DNA of 32,328 nucleotides, taken from contig CABXRL010000009.1 of assembly GCA_902514605.1 (NCBI GenBank), forward strand, positions 1-32,328, written 5' to 3'. The position numbers were made by a program, and so were the translations under genes. This stretch comes from an uncultured Pelagibacteraceae bacterium (GTDB lineage Bacteria > Pseudomonadota > Alphaproteobacteria > Pelagibacterales > Pelagibacteraceae). Below the pieces are notes generated by a model. It was given only the letters and a program-made list of their open reading frames with translations, was not told the origin of the DNA and made no database searches. Below, piece by piece: positions 22,271 through 31,514 of the stretch (position 1 is its first letter; each line of letters starts with the position of its first letter).

Positions 22271-23166
22271 TATTCGTGTCCTTCGGTACTAAAATTATAA
22301 ATTTTTTCGTCTAAACTATTATATTTTTCGTAATCAACAAGTTCATATAATCGTTTTCTCGTTTGCATTTTATCAATGATGTTGTTTTGATGTCCACTTG
22401 CATAAATGTCTCTTAATCCGTCTTCAACATTCTTCATAGCTAGGCGCTGGGTAGTAACAGGATAAATTACTATATTATAACCAAATTGTTCTAGTTCTTT
22501 ATAATTAAACAACTTAGATTTACCAAACTCAGTCATATTCGCTAGAAGGTAGCAAGATAATTCTTTTCTTACTTTTTCAAAATCTTTTTCATCATGTAGA
22601 GCCTCTGGAAACACTATTTCGGCTCCGGCATCGATATATGCCTTACACCTTTCAATCATTTTGTCTATTCCTTCAACACTTTTTGCATCTGATCTTGCAA
22701 TTATCTTAAAGTTTTTATCTTTTCTAGAAGAAACACATTCTTTAATTTTTTTGATCATTGCCTCAGTAGAAATTAATTCTTTGTTATCTAGGTGCCCGCA
22801 TCTTTTTCTCTCTATCTGATCTTCCAAATGTACTGCTGAAATCCCAAATTCTTCAAAAGTTTCAATAGTCTCTTTGCAAGACTTAAATCCAGTATCAATG
22901 TCAACAATTGTAGGTAAATTTGTTACTCTTGAAATTAAATAGGATCTTGTGCTTACATCTTGTAATGTAGTCAATCCGATATCTGGAAAACCAAGATCAT
23001 TAGCCATTACACCTCCAGAAACATAGACTGCATCGTAACCAATTTCTTCAATTAATTTTGCTGTAAGCGGATTATAAGCTCCTGGAACTCTCAAAATTTT
23101 ATTGGATTTTAATTTTTCACTTAAATCTATTCTTTTTTGATTAGGTTCTTTTTCCACAAAATGCAC
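22270..23166 (-). CDS. prpB: 2-Methylisocitrate lyase
   Basis: The 298-residue protein belongs to the isocitrate lyase/PEP mutase superfamily. It has VPGAYNPLTAKLIEEIGYDAVYVSGG near residues 27-52, TIVDIDTGF around residue 90 and the catalytic loop RKRCGH with Cys123. This loop is the methylisocitrate lyase signature. The enzyme splits 2-methylisocitrate to pyruvate and succinate. It starts with GTG inside TAGTG, overlapping the prpD stop by one base; the same arrangement occurs at the prpB-prpC junction. Confidence 0.95.
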   Translation of the reverse strand: MHFVEKEPNQKRIDLSEKLKSNKILRVPGAYNPLTAKLIEEIGYDAVYVSGGVMANDLGFPDIGLTTLQDVSTRSYLISRVTNLPTIVDIDTGFKSCKETIETFEEFGISAVHLEDQIERKRCGHLDNKELISTEAMIKKIKECVSSRKDKNFKIIARSDAKSVEGIDKMIERCKAYIDAGAEIVFPEALHDEKDFEKVRKELSCYLLANMTEFGKSKLFNYKELEQFGYNIVIYPVTTQRLAMKNVEDGLRDIYASGHQNNIIDKMQTRKRLYELVDYEKYNSLDEKIYNFSTEGHE

Positions 23167-24668
23167 TAGAAAATTCCTTTCTTTAGATTTTTTTTAATTT
23201 TATTTTTTTTTACTTCAATATTAAGCTTATCTAATTGTCCAGACTTTAATTTTTTTAAGCTTTGAACAGTTCTCAAAAATCTATTACTTTCTTTTTTATC
23301 TATTAGATTTTCAGTTAACGTTAAAAATTTGTTGATATAATTTTGCCTTTTAAAGGGGCGAGAGCCATAAGGGTGTGCATCTGCTCTATCTTGTTGTTCA
23401 GTAATTTTTTTTCCATTTTTTAATGTTATAGTAACTTTGGCACCAAATGATTTTTTCTTAGGGTTTGGATCATGATATTTCTTAGTCCATTTTTTATCCT
23501 CATGAGTTTTAATTGATCTCCAAATTTTTAAAGTAGACTTTCTCTTCGCTCTTGCTCGAGTATATGATCTTACATGATGCCAATTTCCATCCTCTAGAGC
23601 AACAGCAAATATATACATTATTGAGTGATCTAGGGTTTCTCTACTTGCATTAGGATCCATTTTTTGAGGATCATTTGCTCCTGTCCCTATAACATAATGA
23701 GTGTGATGACTTGTATAAATATCAATTTTTTTGATTTGCTTTAAATTTTTTAATTTTTTTTTAAATTTTTTAGCTAAATCTATTAAAGCTTGAGATTGAT
23801 ATTCAGCAGAATATTCTTTTGTATATGTTTCTAGTATTGCTTTTTTAACTTCACCTTTTTTAGGTAACGGGACTCTATATAAAGCTTTTTTTCCATCCAA
23901 AATTCTTGCAATGACACTATCTTCACCTTCATAGATAGGACTTGGGGCTCCCTCACCTCGCATAACTCTATCCACTGCTTCAATTGCAAGTTTTCCTGCG
24001 TGAGCTGGTGCATATGCTTTCCAACTTGAAATTTCACCTTTTCTAGACTGTCTTGTAGATATTGTTGTATGTAATGCTTGTTGAATAGCTTGATAAATTG
24101 TTTCAGTATTTAGTCTTAACATTGCTCCTATTCCAGCAGCAACACTTGGTCCTAAGTGAGCTATATGATCAACTTTATGTTTGTGTAGACAAATCCCTTT
24201 AACTAAATTTACCTGAACTTCATATGCAGTTACAATTCCTCTTAAAAGATCTAATCCACTTCTTTTATTTTGTTGAGCAACACTTATAAGAGGAGGAATA
24301 TTGTCTCCGGGATGACTATAGTCAGCAGCTAAAAAAGTATCATGAAAATCTAGTTCTCTTACAGCTGTACCGTTAGACCAAGCTGCCCATTCACAATCAA
24401 ACCTTAATTTATTATTTATGCCAAATAATGTAGCTCCATTTTTTCGTGAATGTTTTAATGCCATCTCTCTAGATGAAATAACCGGTTTTCTGTTTAAAGA
24501 TGCTATCGCCACTGATGCATTATCAATGATCCTATTGATAACCATTTCTATTGAGTCTTTATCCAATTTAGCATTATCGCTTGCTATTTCAGCTAACTTC
24601 CAGGCAAGTTGATTTTTTTTTGGAAGATGGTTTTTAGATGGATAAACTTTTACTTTATGAACTATCAA
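23166..24668 (-). CDS. prpD: 2-Methylcitrate dehydratase (MmgE/PrpD family)
   Basis: The 500-residue protein matches PrpD in length and pattern: [18 protein letters not shown] near residue 46, [13 protein letters not shown] with the active-site region near residue 100, [14 protein letters not shown], then [25 protein letters not shown] [13 protein letters not shown], and a lysine-rich tail. It dehydrates 2-methylcitrate to cis-2-methylaconitate. The start is TTG at 24668; AAGGAG stands seven bases upstream (24678-24673), which decides the start, and no earlier ATG or GTG is in frame with family homology. It is the first gene of the minus-strand operon. Confidence 0.94.
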   Translation of the reverse strand: MIVHKVKVYPSKNHLPKKNQLAWKLAEIASDNAKLDKDSIEMVINRIIDNASVAIASLNRKPVISSREMALKHSRKNGATLFGINNKLRFDCEWAAWSNGTAVRELDFHDTFLAADYSHPGDNIPPLISVAQQNKRSGLDLLRGIVTAYEVQVNLVKGICLHKHKVDHIAHLGPSVAAGIGAMLRLNTETIYQAIQQALHTTISTRQSRKGEISSWKAYAPAHAGKLAIEAVDRVMRGEGAPSPIYEGEDSVIARILDGKKALYRVPLPKKGEVKKAILETYTKEYSAEYQSQALIDLAKKFKKKLKNLKQIKKIDIYTSHHTHYVIGTGANDPQKMDPNASRETLDHSIMYIFAVALEDGNWHHVRSYTRARAKRKSTLKIWRSIKTHEDKKWTKKYHDPNPKKKSFGAKVTITLKNGKKITEQQDRADAHPYGSRPFKRQNYINKFLTLTENLIDKKESNRFLRTVQSLKKLKSGQLDKLNIEVKKNKIKKNLKKGIF

Positions 24669-24722
24669 AAAAACTCCTTATTTACGAGGTTGTTTTTAAT
24701 AGTTAAAAAAAAATAATCAATC

Positions 24723-25406
24723 TTAAAGATATCCTAATATAATTTTTTCAATACCTAGAAAGTCTTTTATAAGGTGATTGTGATAAATTTCAGAAATTTT
24801 TTTTTCTGTATATCCATCTTCTAATAAAATAATTGGTATTCCAGCTTCTTTAGCGGCATTAGCATCTGTTTCACTATCGCCGATCATCAAGCTTTTTTTT
24901 ATATCACCGTCTAATATTTCAATAACAGATGTTAAATGTCTTGAGTCTGGCTTACAATAATTAAAGGTATCGTGTCCAGCAACATATTCAAAAAATTCAT
25001 AGATACCAATTTTTTTTAAAAGATCGACTGCTAAATGCTCTTGTTTATTTGTACAAACAGCCATTGAAATATTTTTTTCTTTTGCCCAAATTAAAAATTC
25101 TTTAACACCATTAATAAGTGTACTTTCATTAACAATATTTTTTCCATAAAAATCAACAAAATCTTTAACCATCTCTTTTTTAATTTTATCATCCTGAACT
25201 TTGCTGAATTCTTTTTTAGCTTGTCCCCAAATAGATCTTCCAAGCATAGCACCAGCACCTTGACCAACTAAATTTCGGATTTCTGCCGTTGATTTTGTAG
25301 GATACCCAAATTTTTTCATAACGTGATTATGAGCTCTCATTAAATCTGGTGCTGTGTCTACTAAAGTACCGTCTAAGTCAAAAAGAATTGTATATTGTTG
25401 GCTCAT
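24723..25406 (-). CDS. gph: HAD-family phosphatase, probable phosphoglycolate phosphatase
   Basis: The 227-residue protein has HAD motif I FDLDGTLVDTAPD at residues 9-21, motif II in AVCTNK, and motif III/IV in CKPDSRHL and LMIGDSETDANAAKEAG. The cap region RNLVGQGAGAMLGRS is typical of Gph. The enzyme would dephosphorylate 2-phosphoglycolate. I start at ATG 25406 (MSQQYTILF) rather than the TTG two codons earlier. It is 54 bases before prpD on the same strand and divergent from the glmU-like gene across 71 bases. Confidence 0.85.
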   Translation of the reverse strand: MSQQYTILFDLDGTLVDTAPDLMRAHNHVMKKFGYPTKSTAEIRNLVGQGAGAMLGRSIWGQAKKEFSKVQDDKIKKEMVKDFVDFYGKNIVNESTLINGVKEFLIWAKEKNISMAVCTNKQEHLAVDLLKKIGIYEFFEYVAGHDTFNYCKPDSRHLTSVIEILDGDIKKSLMIGDSETDANAAKEAGIPIILLEDGYTEKKISEIYHNHLIKDFLGIEKIILGYL

Positions 25407-25477
25407 AATCAAAAGTATTTTTAAGAAATATTTTGTGAATTAAGAAAAATATATACTTAATATAAAGAATTTCCTAG

Positions 25478-26101
25478 ATGAAACAAATAGATTTACAAAA
25501 AATTCAAAACATGCTTCGAACTAAGTTTTTAAAATTAGGTGTAAAAATGCCAGGACCTGAGACAATTTTTTTTTCTAAAGATACTAAGGTTGGAAAAAAT
25601 GTTACTATTGAACCCTATGTTGTCATTGGTTCGAAAGTTAAAATTGGCAATGATGTTATTATAAAATCTTTTTCACATCTAGAAAATTGCACAATCGAAA
25701 ATAAAGTTGAGATAGGTCCTTACGCAAGGATAAGACCAGGTACGATTTTAAAAAATGGATCTAGGGTTGGTAATTTTGTTGAAATAAAAAAAAGCATATT
25801 AGGTCAAAAATCTAAAGCAAATCATTTAACGTATATAGGGGATAGCAGAATAGGAAACTCAGTCAATATAGGTGCAGGAACAATTACTTGTAATTATGAC
25901 GGATACAAAAAAAACAAAACCACAATAAAAGATAATGCATTTATTGGATCTAATTCATCATTAGTTGCGCCAGTTATAATAGGAGAAAAAAGCATTGTTG
26001 GTGCTGGTTCAGTAGTTACAAAAAATGTAAAAAAAAAATCATTAGCTTTGACTAGAACTTCACAAATAGAAGTTAAAAATCATTCAAGAAAGAAAAAATA
26101 G
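25478..26101 (+). CDS. glmU: Acetyltransferase-only GlmU (left-handed beta-helix half)
   Basis: The 207-residue protein aligns with the C-terminal half of GlmU: a linker helix region (QNMLRTKFLKLGVKMPGPETIFF), then hexapeptide repeats forming a left-handed beta helix, GNFVEIKKSILG, SKANHLTYIGD with the catalytic His, and VNIGAGTITCNYDGYKK at the acetyl-CoA/Mg region. The N-terminal uridylyltransferase domain (about 230 residues, GxGTRM-type loop) is absent, and the sequence upstream is the divergent gph gene, so it is not simply cut off. It should acetylate glucosamine-1-phosphate. It lies two bases before glmS, so hexosamine synthesis steps are coupled. Confidence 0.88.
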   Translation: MKQIDLQKIQNMLRTKFLKLGVKMPGPETIFFSKDTKVGKNVTIEPYVVIGSKVKIGNDVIIKSFSHLENCTIENKVEIGPYARIRPGTILKNGSRVGNFVEIKKSILGQKSKANHLTYIGDSRIGNSVNIGAGTITCNYDGYKKNKTTIKDNAFIGSNSSLVAPVIIGEKSIVGAGSVVTKNVKKKSLALTRTSQIEVKNHSRKKK

Positions 26102-26103
26102 AT

Positions 26104-27924
26104 ATGTGTGGAATTATCGGAATTAATAGCAATAAACCTGTATCATCATCAATAATTAATTCTTTAAAAAAATTAGAGTATAGAGGTTACGATTCAGCAG
26201 GGATCGCAACTCTTTTTAGTGGTTCTTTAAATGAGGTAAAATCAGAGGGAAGAGTTGATAATCTTGAAAAAAATTCTGTAGTTCAAAACATGGAGGGAAC
26301 AATAGGGATTGGCCATGTAAGATGGGCAACACACGGCTTACCCAATAGTATAAATGCTCACCCTCATTCTTCACAAAATGTATCAGTTGTTCATAATGGT
26401 ATAATTGAAAACTCAACACTACTGAAACAATTTTTAGTAAGCAAAGGACATAAATTTAAATCACAAACTGATACTGAAGTAATAGTTCATTTAATCACCG
26501 AAAATTTAAAGTCAGAAAATATTGTAAATTCAATAAAGAAAACTTTAAAATCTCTTCATGGGAGTTTTGCATTAGGTATTATATTTAAAGATCAACCAGA
26601 TTTAATTATAGGTGCTAGAAGAGGTTCACCTTTAGCAGTTGGTTATGGTCCAAATGAAAATTATTTAGGTTCAGACTCTTACGCTCTTAAATCAATGACA
26701 AATAAAATTACCTATTTAAGTGATGGAGAATTTTGTATCATTAAAAAAGATCATGTAGAATTTTTTAATGAGGATGGAATAAAGATAAATAAAAAAGTTT
26801 TAGAATTGTCCTCAGAAGAGGAGCAATATAACAAAGGTGATTACAAACATTTCATGGCGAAGGAAATTGAGGAGCAACCAACTACACTTAAAAATGGAAT
26901 TAAAGAATACGTAGACACTTCAAATAATGATATTAATATCTTCAATTTTCCATGGAAAATAAATGAAATTTCATCAATTTCATTAATAGGTTGTGGGACT
27001 GCATTCCATTCTTGCTTGTTGGCAAAATATTGGTTCGAAGAACTGACGTCTTTAGATGTCAATGTAGATATAGCATCAGAATTTAGATATAGAAAAAATA
27101 GATTTAAAAAAGATACCTTATATGTATTTGTTTCTCAGTCTGGTGAGACAGCAGATACTTATGCTGCCCTAAGTTTGTGTAAATTTAACAAAATGAAGAC
27201 CTGCTCAGTAGTTAATGTAATTGAAAGTTCAATTGCAAGAGACTCTGAATTTGTCTTGCCAATTCACTGCGGGGTTGAAATAGGTGTTGCTTCTACAAAA
27301 GCATTTTTGGGACAAATTTTAATTCTTTATATGTTAGCTTTAAAACTTGGACTTTTAAGAAAAGATTTAAAAAAAGAAATATTTAATGAAAAACTTAAAG
27401 ATTTAAAAGACTTACCAAAATTAGTTCAAAAAACTTTACTCACGGACAATAAAATTCAAACAATTTCTAAATCTTTCAATGAAGCAAAAGGATCAATGTT
27501 TTTAGGCAGAGGTTTTTCTTACCCAATAGCCTTAGAGGGTGCTTTAAAATTAAAAGAATTATCTTACATCCATGCAGAAGGTTACCCTGCTGGTGAAATG
27601 AAGCATGGACCATTAGCACTTATAGAGGAAGGTATGCCGGTAGTAGTTTTGGCGCCAAGGGATAATTATTATAAAAAAACAATTTCCAATATGCAGGAAG
27701 TAATTGCAAGAGGTGCAAAAGTTTTATTAATTACAAACAAAAGTAATGATGAGATCATTTCTGAAAATATTTGGGAAACGATAGAAGTTGAAACCACTAA
27801 TGCTGATCTTTTACCTTTTCTTTTAACAATTCCTTTGCAAAAACTTGCTTACTATTCTGCTCTTAAAAAAGGCTTTGATATAGATAAGCCCAGAAATTTG
27901 GCCAAATCTGTAACCGTTGAATAA
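26104..27924 (+). CDS. glmS: Glutamine-fructose-6-phosphate aminotransferase (isomerizing)
   Basis: The 606-residue protein begins MCGIIGI with the nucleophile Cys2 of the glutaminase domain, followed by LEYRGYDSAGIA and HVRWATHGLPNSINAHPH. Two SIS domains follow, with ISLIGCGTAFHSC, FVSQSGETADTYAAL and GRGFSYPIALEGALKLKELSYIHAEGY. It ends LAKSVTVE, the universal GlmS tail. It makes glucosamine-6-phosphate, the first step towards UDP-GlcNAc. It is directly downstream of the acetyltransferase-only glmU. Confidence 0.98.
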   Translation: MCGIIGINSNKPVSSSIINSLKKLEYRGYDSAGIATLFSGSLNEVKSEGRVDNLEKNSVVQNMEGTIGIGHVRWATHGLPNSINAHPHSSQNVSVVHNGIIENSTLLKQFLVSKGHKFKSQTDTEVIVHLITENLKSENIVNSIKKTLKSLHGSFALGIIFKDQPDLIIGARRGSPLAVGYGPNENYLGSDSYALKSMTNKITYLSDGEFCIIKKDHVEFFNEDGIKINKKVLELSSEEEQYNKGDYKHFMAKEIEEQPTTLKNGIKEYVDTSNNDINIFNFPWKINEISSISLIGCGTAFHSCLLAKYWFEELTSLDVNVDIASEFRYRKNRFKKDTLYVFVSQSGETADTYAALSLCKFNKMKTCSVVNVIESSIARDSEFVLPIHCGVEIGVASTKAFLGQILILYMLALKLGLLRKDLKKEIFNEKLKDLKDLPKLVQKTLLTDNKIQTISKSFNEAKGSMFLGRGFSYPIALEGALKLKELSYIHAEGYPAGEMKHGPLALIEEGMPVVVLAPRDNYYKKTISNMQEVIARGAKVLLITNKSNDEIISENIWETIEVETTNADLLPFLLTIPLQKLAYYSALKKGFDIDKPRNLAKSVTVE

Positions 27925-27959
27925 TATTAAAACTCTGCTACAACAATCTTTAGTTGAAT

Positions 27960-29339
27960 ATGAAAAATTGGAAAGTAAATAGTTGGAGAAAGTTTCCTGC
28001 AAAGCACATACCAAAGTATGATGATGAGAAGGAATTAAATAATGTTTTAAACAAACTTAAAACATTTCCTCCTCTTGTATTTGCAGGTGAAACTAGACAT
28101 TTAAAAGATCAATTAGCTAAAGTCGTAGATGGGAAAGCATTTCTTCTTCAAGGAGGAGATTGTGCAGAAAGTTTTGCAGAATTTCATCCTGACAATATAA
28201 GGGATACTTTTAAAGTTATTCTTCAAATGTCTTTGATACTAACCTACTCAGCATCTCTACCAGTTGTTAAACTTGGAAGAATTGCTGGACAATTCTCGAA
28301 ACCGAGAAGTGCACCTACTGAAAAACAAGGTGATCAAGAATTACCAAGTTATTTAGGAGATAACATTAATGCAATTGATTTTAACGAAAAAGCTAGAAGA
28401 CCAGATCCAAAAAGAATGTTTAAAGCTTATTCTCAATCAGCATCGACTCTTAACTTGTTACGAGCATTTTCAAAGGGTGGATTTGCAGATTTAAATAAAG
28501 TTCATCTGTGGAATTTAGATTATATTAAGAAAAGTCCTCAGGCAAAAAAGTTTAAAGATCTGGAAGATAAAATTGCCGACGCTCTAGCTTTTATGGAGGC
28601 GTGTGGAATAACTTCAGATTTTAATAATAGATTATATACAGTAAATTTTTGGACTTCTCATGAAGCTTTGCATTTACCATTTGAGGAAAGCATGACCAGA
28701 GTAGACTCTACAACTGGAGAATATCATGATACATCAGCTCATTTTGTCTGGATTGGAGATAGAACAAGACAATTAGATGGAGGCCATGTTGAATTTTGCA
28801 AAGGTATAGAAAACCCAATAGGGATTAAGTGTGGACCAACTTCTAAACCTGATGAAATAGCAAAAATATGTGAGGTCTTAAATCCTAAGAATGAAAAAGG
28901 TAAAATAACCTTAATTTCTAGGTTTGGTTATCAAAATGTTGAAAAGTTTTTACCTAAATTAATTAGAGGAATTAAAAAAGAGGGATTAAATGTTATTTGG
29001 TCTTGTGATCCAATGCACGGAAACACTGTTGTATCAACCACTGGTTTTAAAACCAGACCATTTAATAACGTTGTTACTGAAGTAAAAAATGTTTTTGGTA
29101 TTCACCAATCAGAAGGTACATATGCTGGAGGTCTTCATGTTGAAATGACTGGACAAGATGTGACAGAGTGTACAGGTGGGGCAAGAAAAATATCTGATGC
29201 TGACTTGTCGAGTAGATATCATACTCATTGTGATCCTAGACTAAACTCAGATCAAGCATTAGAATTGGCTTTTTTGATCTCAGATGAGATTAAAAAGAAT
29301 AGCAGTTATTCTAAAAATGCTATTCAAGCGGCATCTTAA
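27960..29339 (+). CDS. 3-Deoxy-7-phosphoheptulonate synthase, class II
   Basis: The 459-residue protein is a class II (plant/AroA-II type) DAHP synthase, the first enzyme of the shikimate pathway. Blocks include FAGETRHLKDQLAKV, FLLQGGDCAESFAEF, RIAGQFSKPRS, HFVWIGDRTRQLDGGHVEF and HVEMTGQDVTECTGGA, with metal ligands expected in the C, H, E and D of these motifs. The ATG at 27960 gives MKNWKVNSWRKFPAKHIP, a good family start; a TTG two codons earlier is less likely. It follows glmS by 35 bases. Confidence 0.96.
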   Translation: MKNWKVNSWRKFPAKHIPKYDDEKELNNVLNKLKTFPPLVFAGETRHLKDQLAKVVDGKAFLLQGGDCAESFAEFHPDNIRDTFKVILQMSLILTYSASLPVVKLGRIAGQFSKPRSAPTEKQGDQELPSYLGDNINAIDFNEKARRPDPKRMFKAYSQSASTLNLLRAFSKGGFADLNKVHLWNLDYIKKSPQAKKFKDLEDKIADALAFMEACGITSDFNNRLYTVNFWTSHEALHLPFEESMTRVDSTTGEYHDTSAHFVWIGDRTRQLDGGHVEFCKGIENPIGIKCGPTSKPDEIAKICEVLNPKNEKGKITLISRFGYQNVEKFLPKLIRGIKKEGLNVIWSCDPMHGNTVVSTTGFKTRPFNNVVTEVKNVFGIHQSEGTYAGGLHVEMTGQDVTECTGGARKISDADLSSRYHTHCDPRLNSDQALELAFLISDEIKKNSSYSKNAIQAAS

Positions 29340-29378
29340 GCTATTGTTTTAGGCAAAATAACTATTAAGTATTTAATT

Positions 29379-30116
29379 ATGAATCCTGCAGAAAAAGTAA
29401 AATATATATCTAATTGGATCAAAACTTATGTTGATCAAATGCCTTCAAAGGCACAATCTTTGGTGATTGGAATATCTGGCGGAATAGACTCTTCTGTATC
29501 AAGTACTTTAAGTGCTATGACTGGTTTAAAAACAATAGTTTTGACAATGCCGATAAAACAAAAGGAAAATCAGCATGATTTAAGTTTAAAGCATCAAAAC
29601 TGGTTAGTTCAAAATTTTAAAAATGTAGAATCTCATACGATTAGTTTAGATAAATTATTTGAAACATTTTCGTCAACTTTAAATAAGTTTGATAATGAAC
29701 ATGGTTATGCAAATTCAAGAGCGAGATTAAGAATGACCACTCTTTACCAAGTAGCTGCAGCAAATAAAGGTATAGTTGTTGGAACTGGTAATAAGGTAGA
29801 AGATTTTGGTGTTGGTTTTTATACAAAGTATGGAGATGGGGGCGTAGATATATCACCTATTGCAGATTGTAATAAAACTGAAGTTTGGGAATTAGGAAAA
29901 GAATTAGGAATATTAAAAGAAATTATTGATGCACCACCAACTGACGGTCTCTGGGATGATGGTAGAACTGATGAAGGTCAGCTAGGATTTAATTACAACG
30001 AGTTAGAGGATGCAATGATTAATCCCGACTCACCTCACAGAGCAGAATACGAAAAAATTAGAAAACAAAATTTGCATAAAATGGACCCGATTCCAGTGTG
30101 CAAAATCCCAAGTTAA
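29379..30116 (+). CDS. nadE: NAD synthetase, ammonia-dependent
   Basis: The 245-residue protein has the PP-loop ATP motif GISGGIDSSVSS near residues 32-43, then LRMTTLYQVAAANKGIVVGTGNKVE, and YTKYGDGGVDISPIADCNKTEVW. These are the signatures of NadE, which amidates nicotinic acid adenine dinucleotide to NAD. No glutaminase (nitrilase) domain is fused, so it uses ammonia, at least by itself. The gene lies 39 bases after the DAHP synthase. A seven-base-pair hairpin (30112-30130) covers its stop codon. Confidence 0.95.
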   Translation: MNPAEKVKYISNWIKTYVDQMPSKAQSLVIGISGGIDSSVSSTLSAMTGLKTIVLTMPIKQKENQHDLSLKHQNWLVQNFKNVESHTISLDKLFETFSSTLNKFDNEHGYANSRARLRMTTLYQVAAANKGIVVGTGNKVEDFGVGFYTKYGDGGVDISPIADCNKTEVWELGKELGILKEIIDAPPTDGLWDDGRTDEGQLGFNYNELEDAMINPDSPHRAEYEKIRKQNLHKMDPIPVCKIPS

Positions 30117-30130
30117 TCAATTAGATTAAC
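30112..30130 (+). repeat. Small inverted repeat over the nadE stop codon
   Basis: GTTAATC at 30112-30118 and GATTAAC at 30124-30130 form a perfect seven-base-pair hairpin with an AATTA loop. No T run follows, so it is not a standard terminator. It may stabilise the 3' end or be chance in AT-rich DNA. Confidence 0.35.
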
Positions 30131-30167
30131 AAATCACTAAATTAAGTATATTTCTTAATCTATTAAA

Positions 30168-31514
30168 ATGGATATTTATTTAACAAATAATTTAACCAAT
30201 AAAAAAGAACGGTTCATTCCAAAAAATGACAAAAGTGTAGGGATGTATGTTTGTGGACCTACAGTTTATGATGATCCCCATATTGGAAATGCAAGACCTT
30301 TAGTAATATTTGATATCCTCTTTAAATTACTTAAAGATAAATTTAATACTGTCACTTACGTCAGAAATATAACTGATATTGATGATAAAATTATAAAATC
30401 ATGTAAAGATCAAAATATATCCTCAAAAGAACTTACAGAAAAAATTATAAAGAGTTTTTTAGAGGATTGTTCTTATTTAAATTGTGAAGATCCAACACAT
30501 CAACCAAAAGCAACTGAGCACATTGATCTTATGATTAAAATGATTAGTGAATTATTAACAAAAGGTTTTGCTTATGAAAATAAAAAGCATGTTTATTTTG
30601 AAGTAAAAAAATTTTCAGATTACGGTAAATTATCGAATAAAAATCTTGATGACTTGATAGCTGGATCAAGAGTTCAAATTAGTGAAAACAAAAAAAACTC
30701 TGAGGATTTTGTACTATGGAAACCGTCAAATGATGACGAACCTTTCTGGGACTCACCATGGGGGAAAGGAAGGCCAGGCTGGCATTTAGAATGCTCTGCT
30801 ATGTCAAAAAAATTTTTAGGAGACGAGTTTGACATCCATGGAGGTGGTATAGATTTGATATTTCCTCACCATGAAAATGAGATTGCACAATCAAGATGTG
30901 CTAACGAAACCAAAACTTTTGCAAGTTATTGGGTGCATAATGCCTTTATAACTATGTCAAATGAAAAAATGGCTAAGTCGCAAGGAAATATTTTAAAAAT
31001 AAAAGATTTTAAAAAAAAAATTAGTGGAGAAGTCGTAAGATTAGCTTTAATGAGTGCACATTATAAACAACCTCTAGACTGGAATGATAAACTTTTAAAT
31101 GACTGCCAAAGCACCTTAGATAAATGGTACGCTTTAAATTCAGAAAATTTAGAAATATCAAATAAAATTTCAGAGGAAATTTTAAAACCTCTATACGAAG
31201 ATCTGAACACCCCTGGATATATTGCTAATTTACATAAGCTTTATGAAGATGCCAAAAAAGGGCAAAACAAAGAATTATTTATTTCAGCATGTAAATTTGT
31301 TGGTTTATTAGATGAAGATATTCAAACTTGGCAGAATTTTAAAAAAAATAAGGCGTCTATCAATGAGTTCGAGATAAAAACTAAAATAGAACTAAGAAAT
31401 AAAGCAAGAGAAAACAAAGATTATAAAGAAGCTGACAAAATTAGAGATGAGCTTTTAGACAAAGGTGTTTTAATAGAAGATAAAGATGGTACAACACTTT
31501 GGAAATTTAAATGA
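30168..31514 (+). CDS. cysS: Cysteinyl-tRNA synthetase
   Basis: The 448-residue class I synthetase has the HIGH motif PHIGNARP near residues 38-45, Cys in MYVCGPTVYDDPH for zinc, WHLECSAMS, HGGGIDLIFPHHENEIAQS with further zinc ligands, and KMSKS in the form KMAKSQGN. Length and order are normal. It attaches cysteine to tRNA-Cys. Its stop overlaps the next start by four bases (ATGA). Confidence 0.97.
   Translation: MDIYLTNNLTNKKERFIPKNDKSVGMYVCGPTVYDDPHIGNARPLVIFDILFKLLKDKFNTVTYVRNITDIDDKIIKSCKDQNISSKELTEKIIKSFLEDCSYLNCEDPTHQPKATEHIDLMIKMISELLTKGFAYENKKHVYFEVKKFSDYGKLSNKNLDDLIAGSRVQISENKKNSEDFVLWKPSNDDEPFWDSPWGKGRPGWHLECSAMSKKFLGDEFDIHGGGIDLIFPHHENEIAQSRCANETKTFASYWVHNAFITMSNEKMAKSQGNILKIKDFKKKISGEVVRLALMSAHYKQPLDWNDKLLNDCQSTLDKWYALNSENLEISNKISEEILKPLYEDLNTPGYIANLHKLYEDAKKGQNKELFISACKFVGLLDEDIQTWQNFKKNKASINEFEIKTKIELRNKARENKDYKEADKIRDELLDKGVLIEDKDGTTLWKFK

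Noticed and set aside
23831..24037. Minus-strand frame of 68 codons inside prpD
   Set aside because: Shadow frame within a well-supported gene, with no domain or start signal. Other frames of this kind (for example 238-576, 1332-1562, 19568-19798 and 26216-26419) were dropped for the same reason.
25407..25477. Promoter for the glmU-glmS unit in the divergent gap
   Set aside because: TTGTGA and several TATA-like strings are present but none has proper spacing, and such strings are everywhere in this AT-rich DNA.
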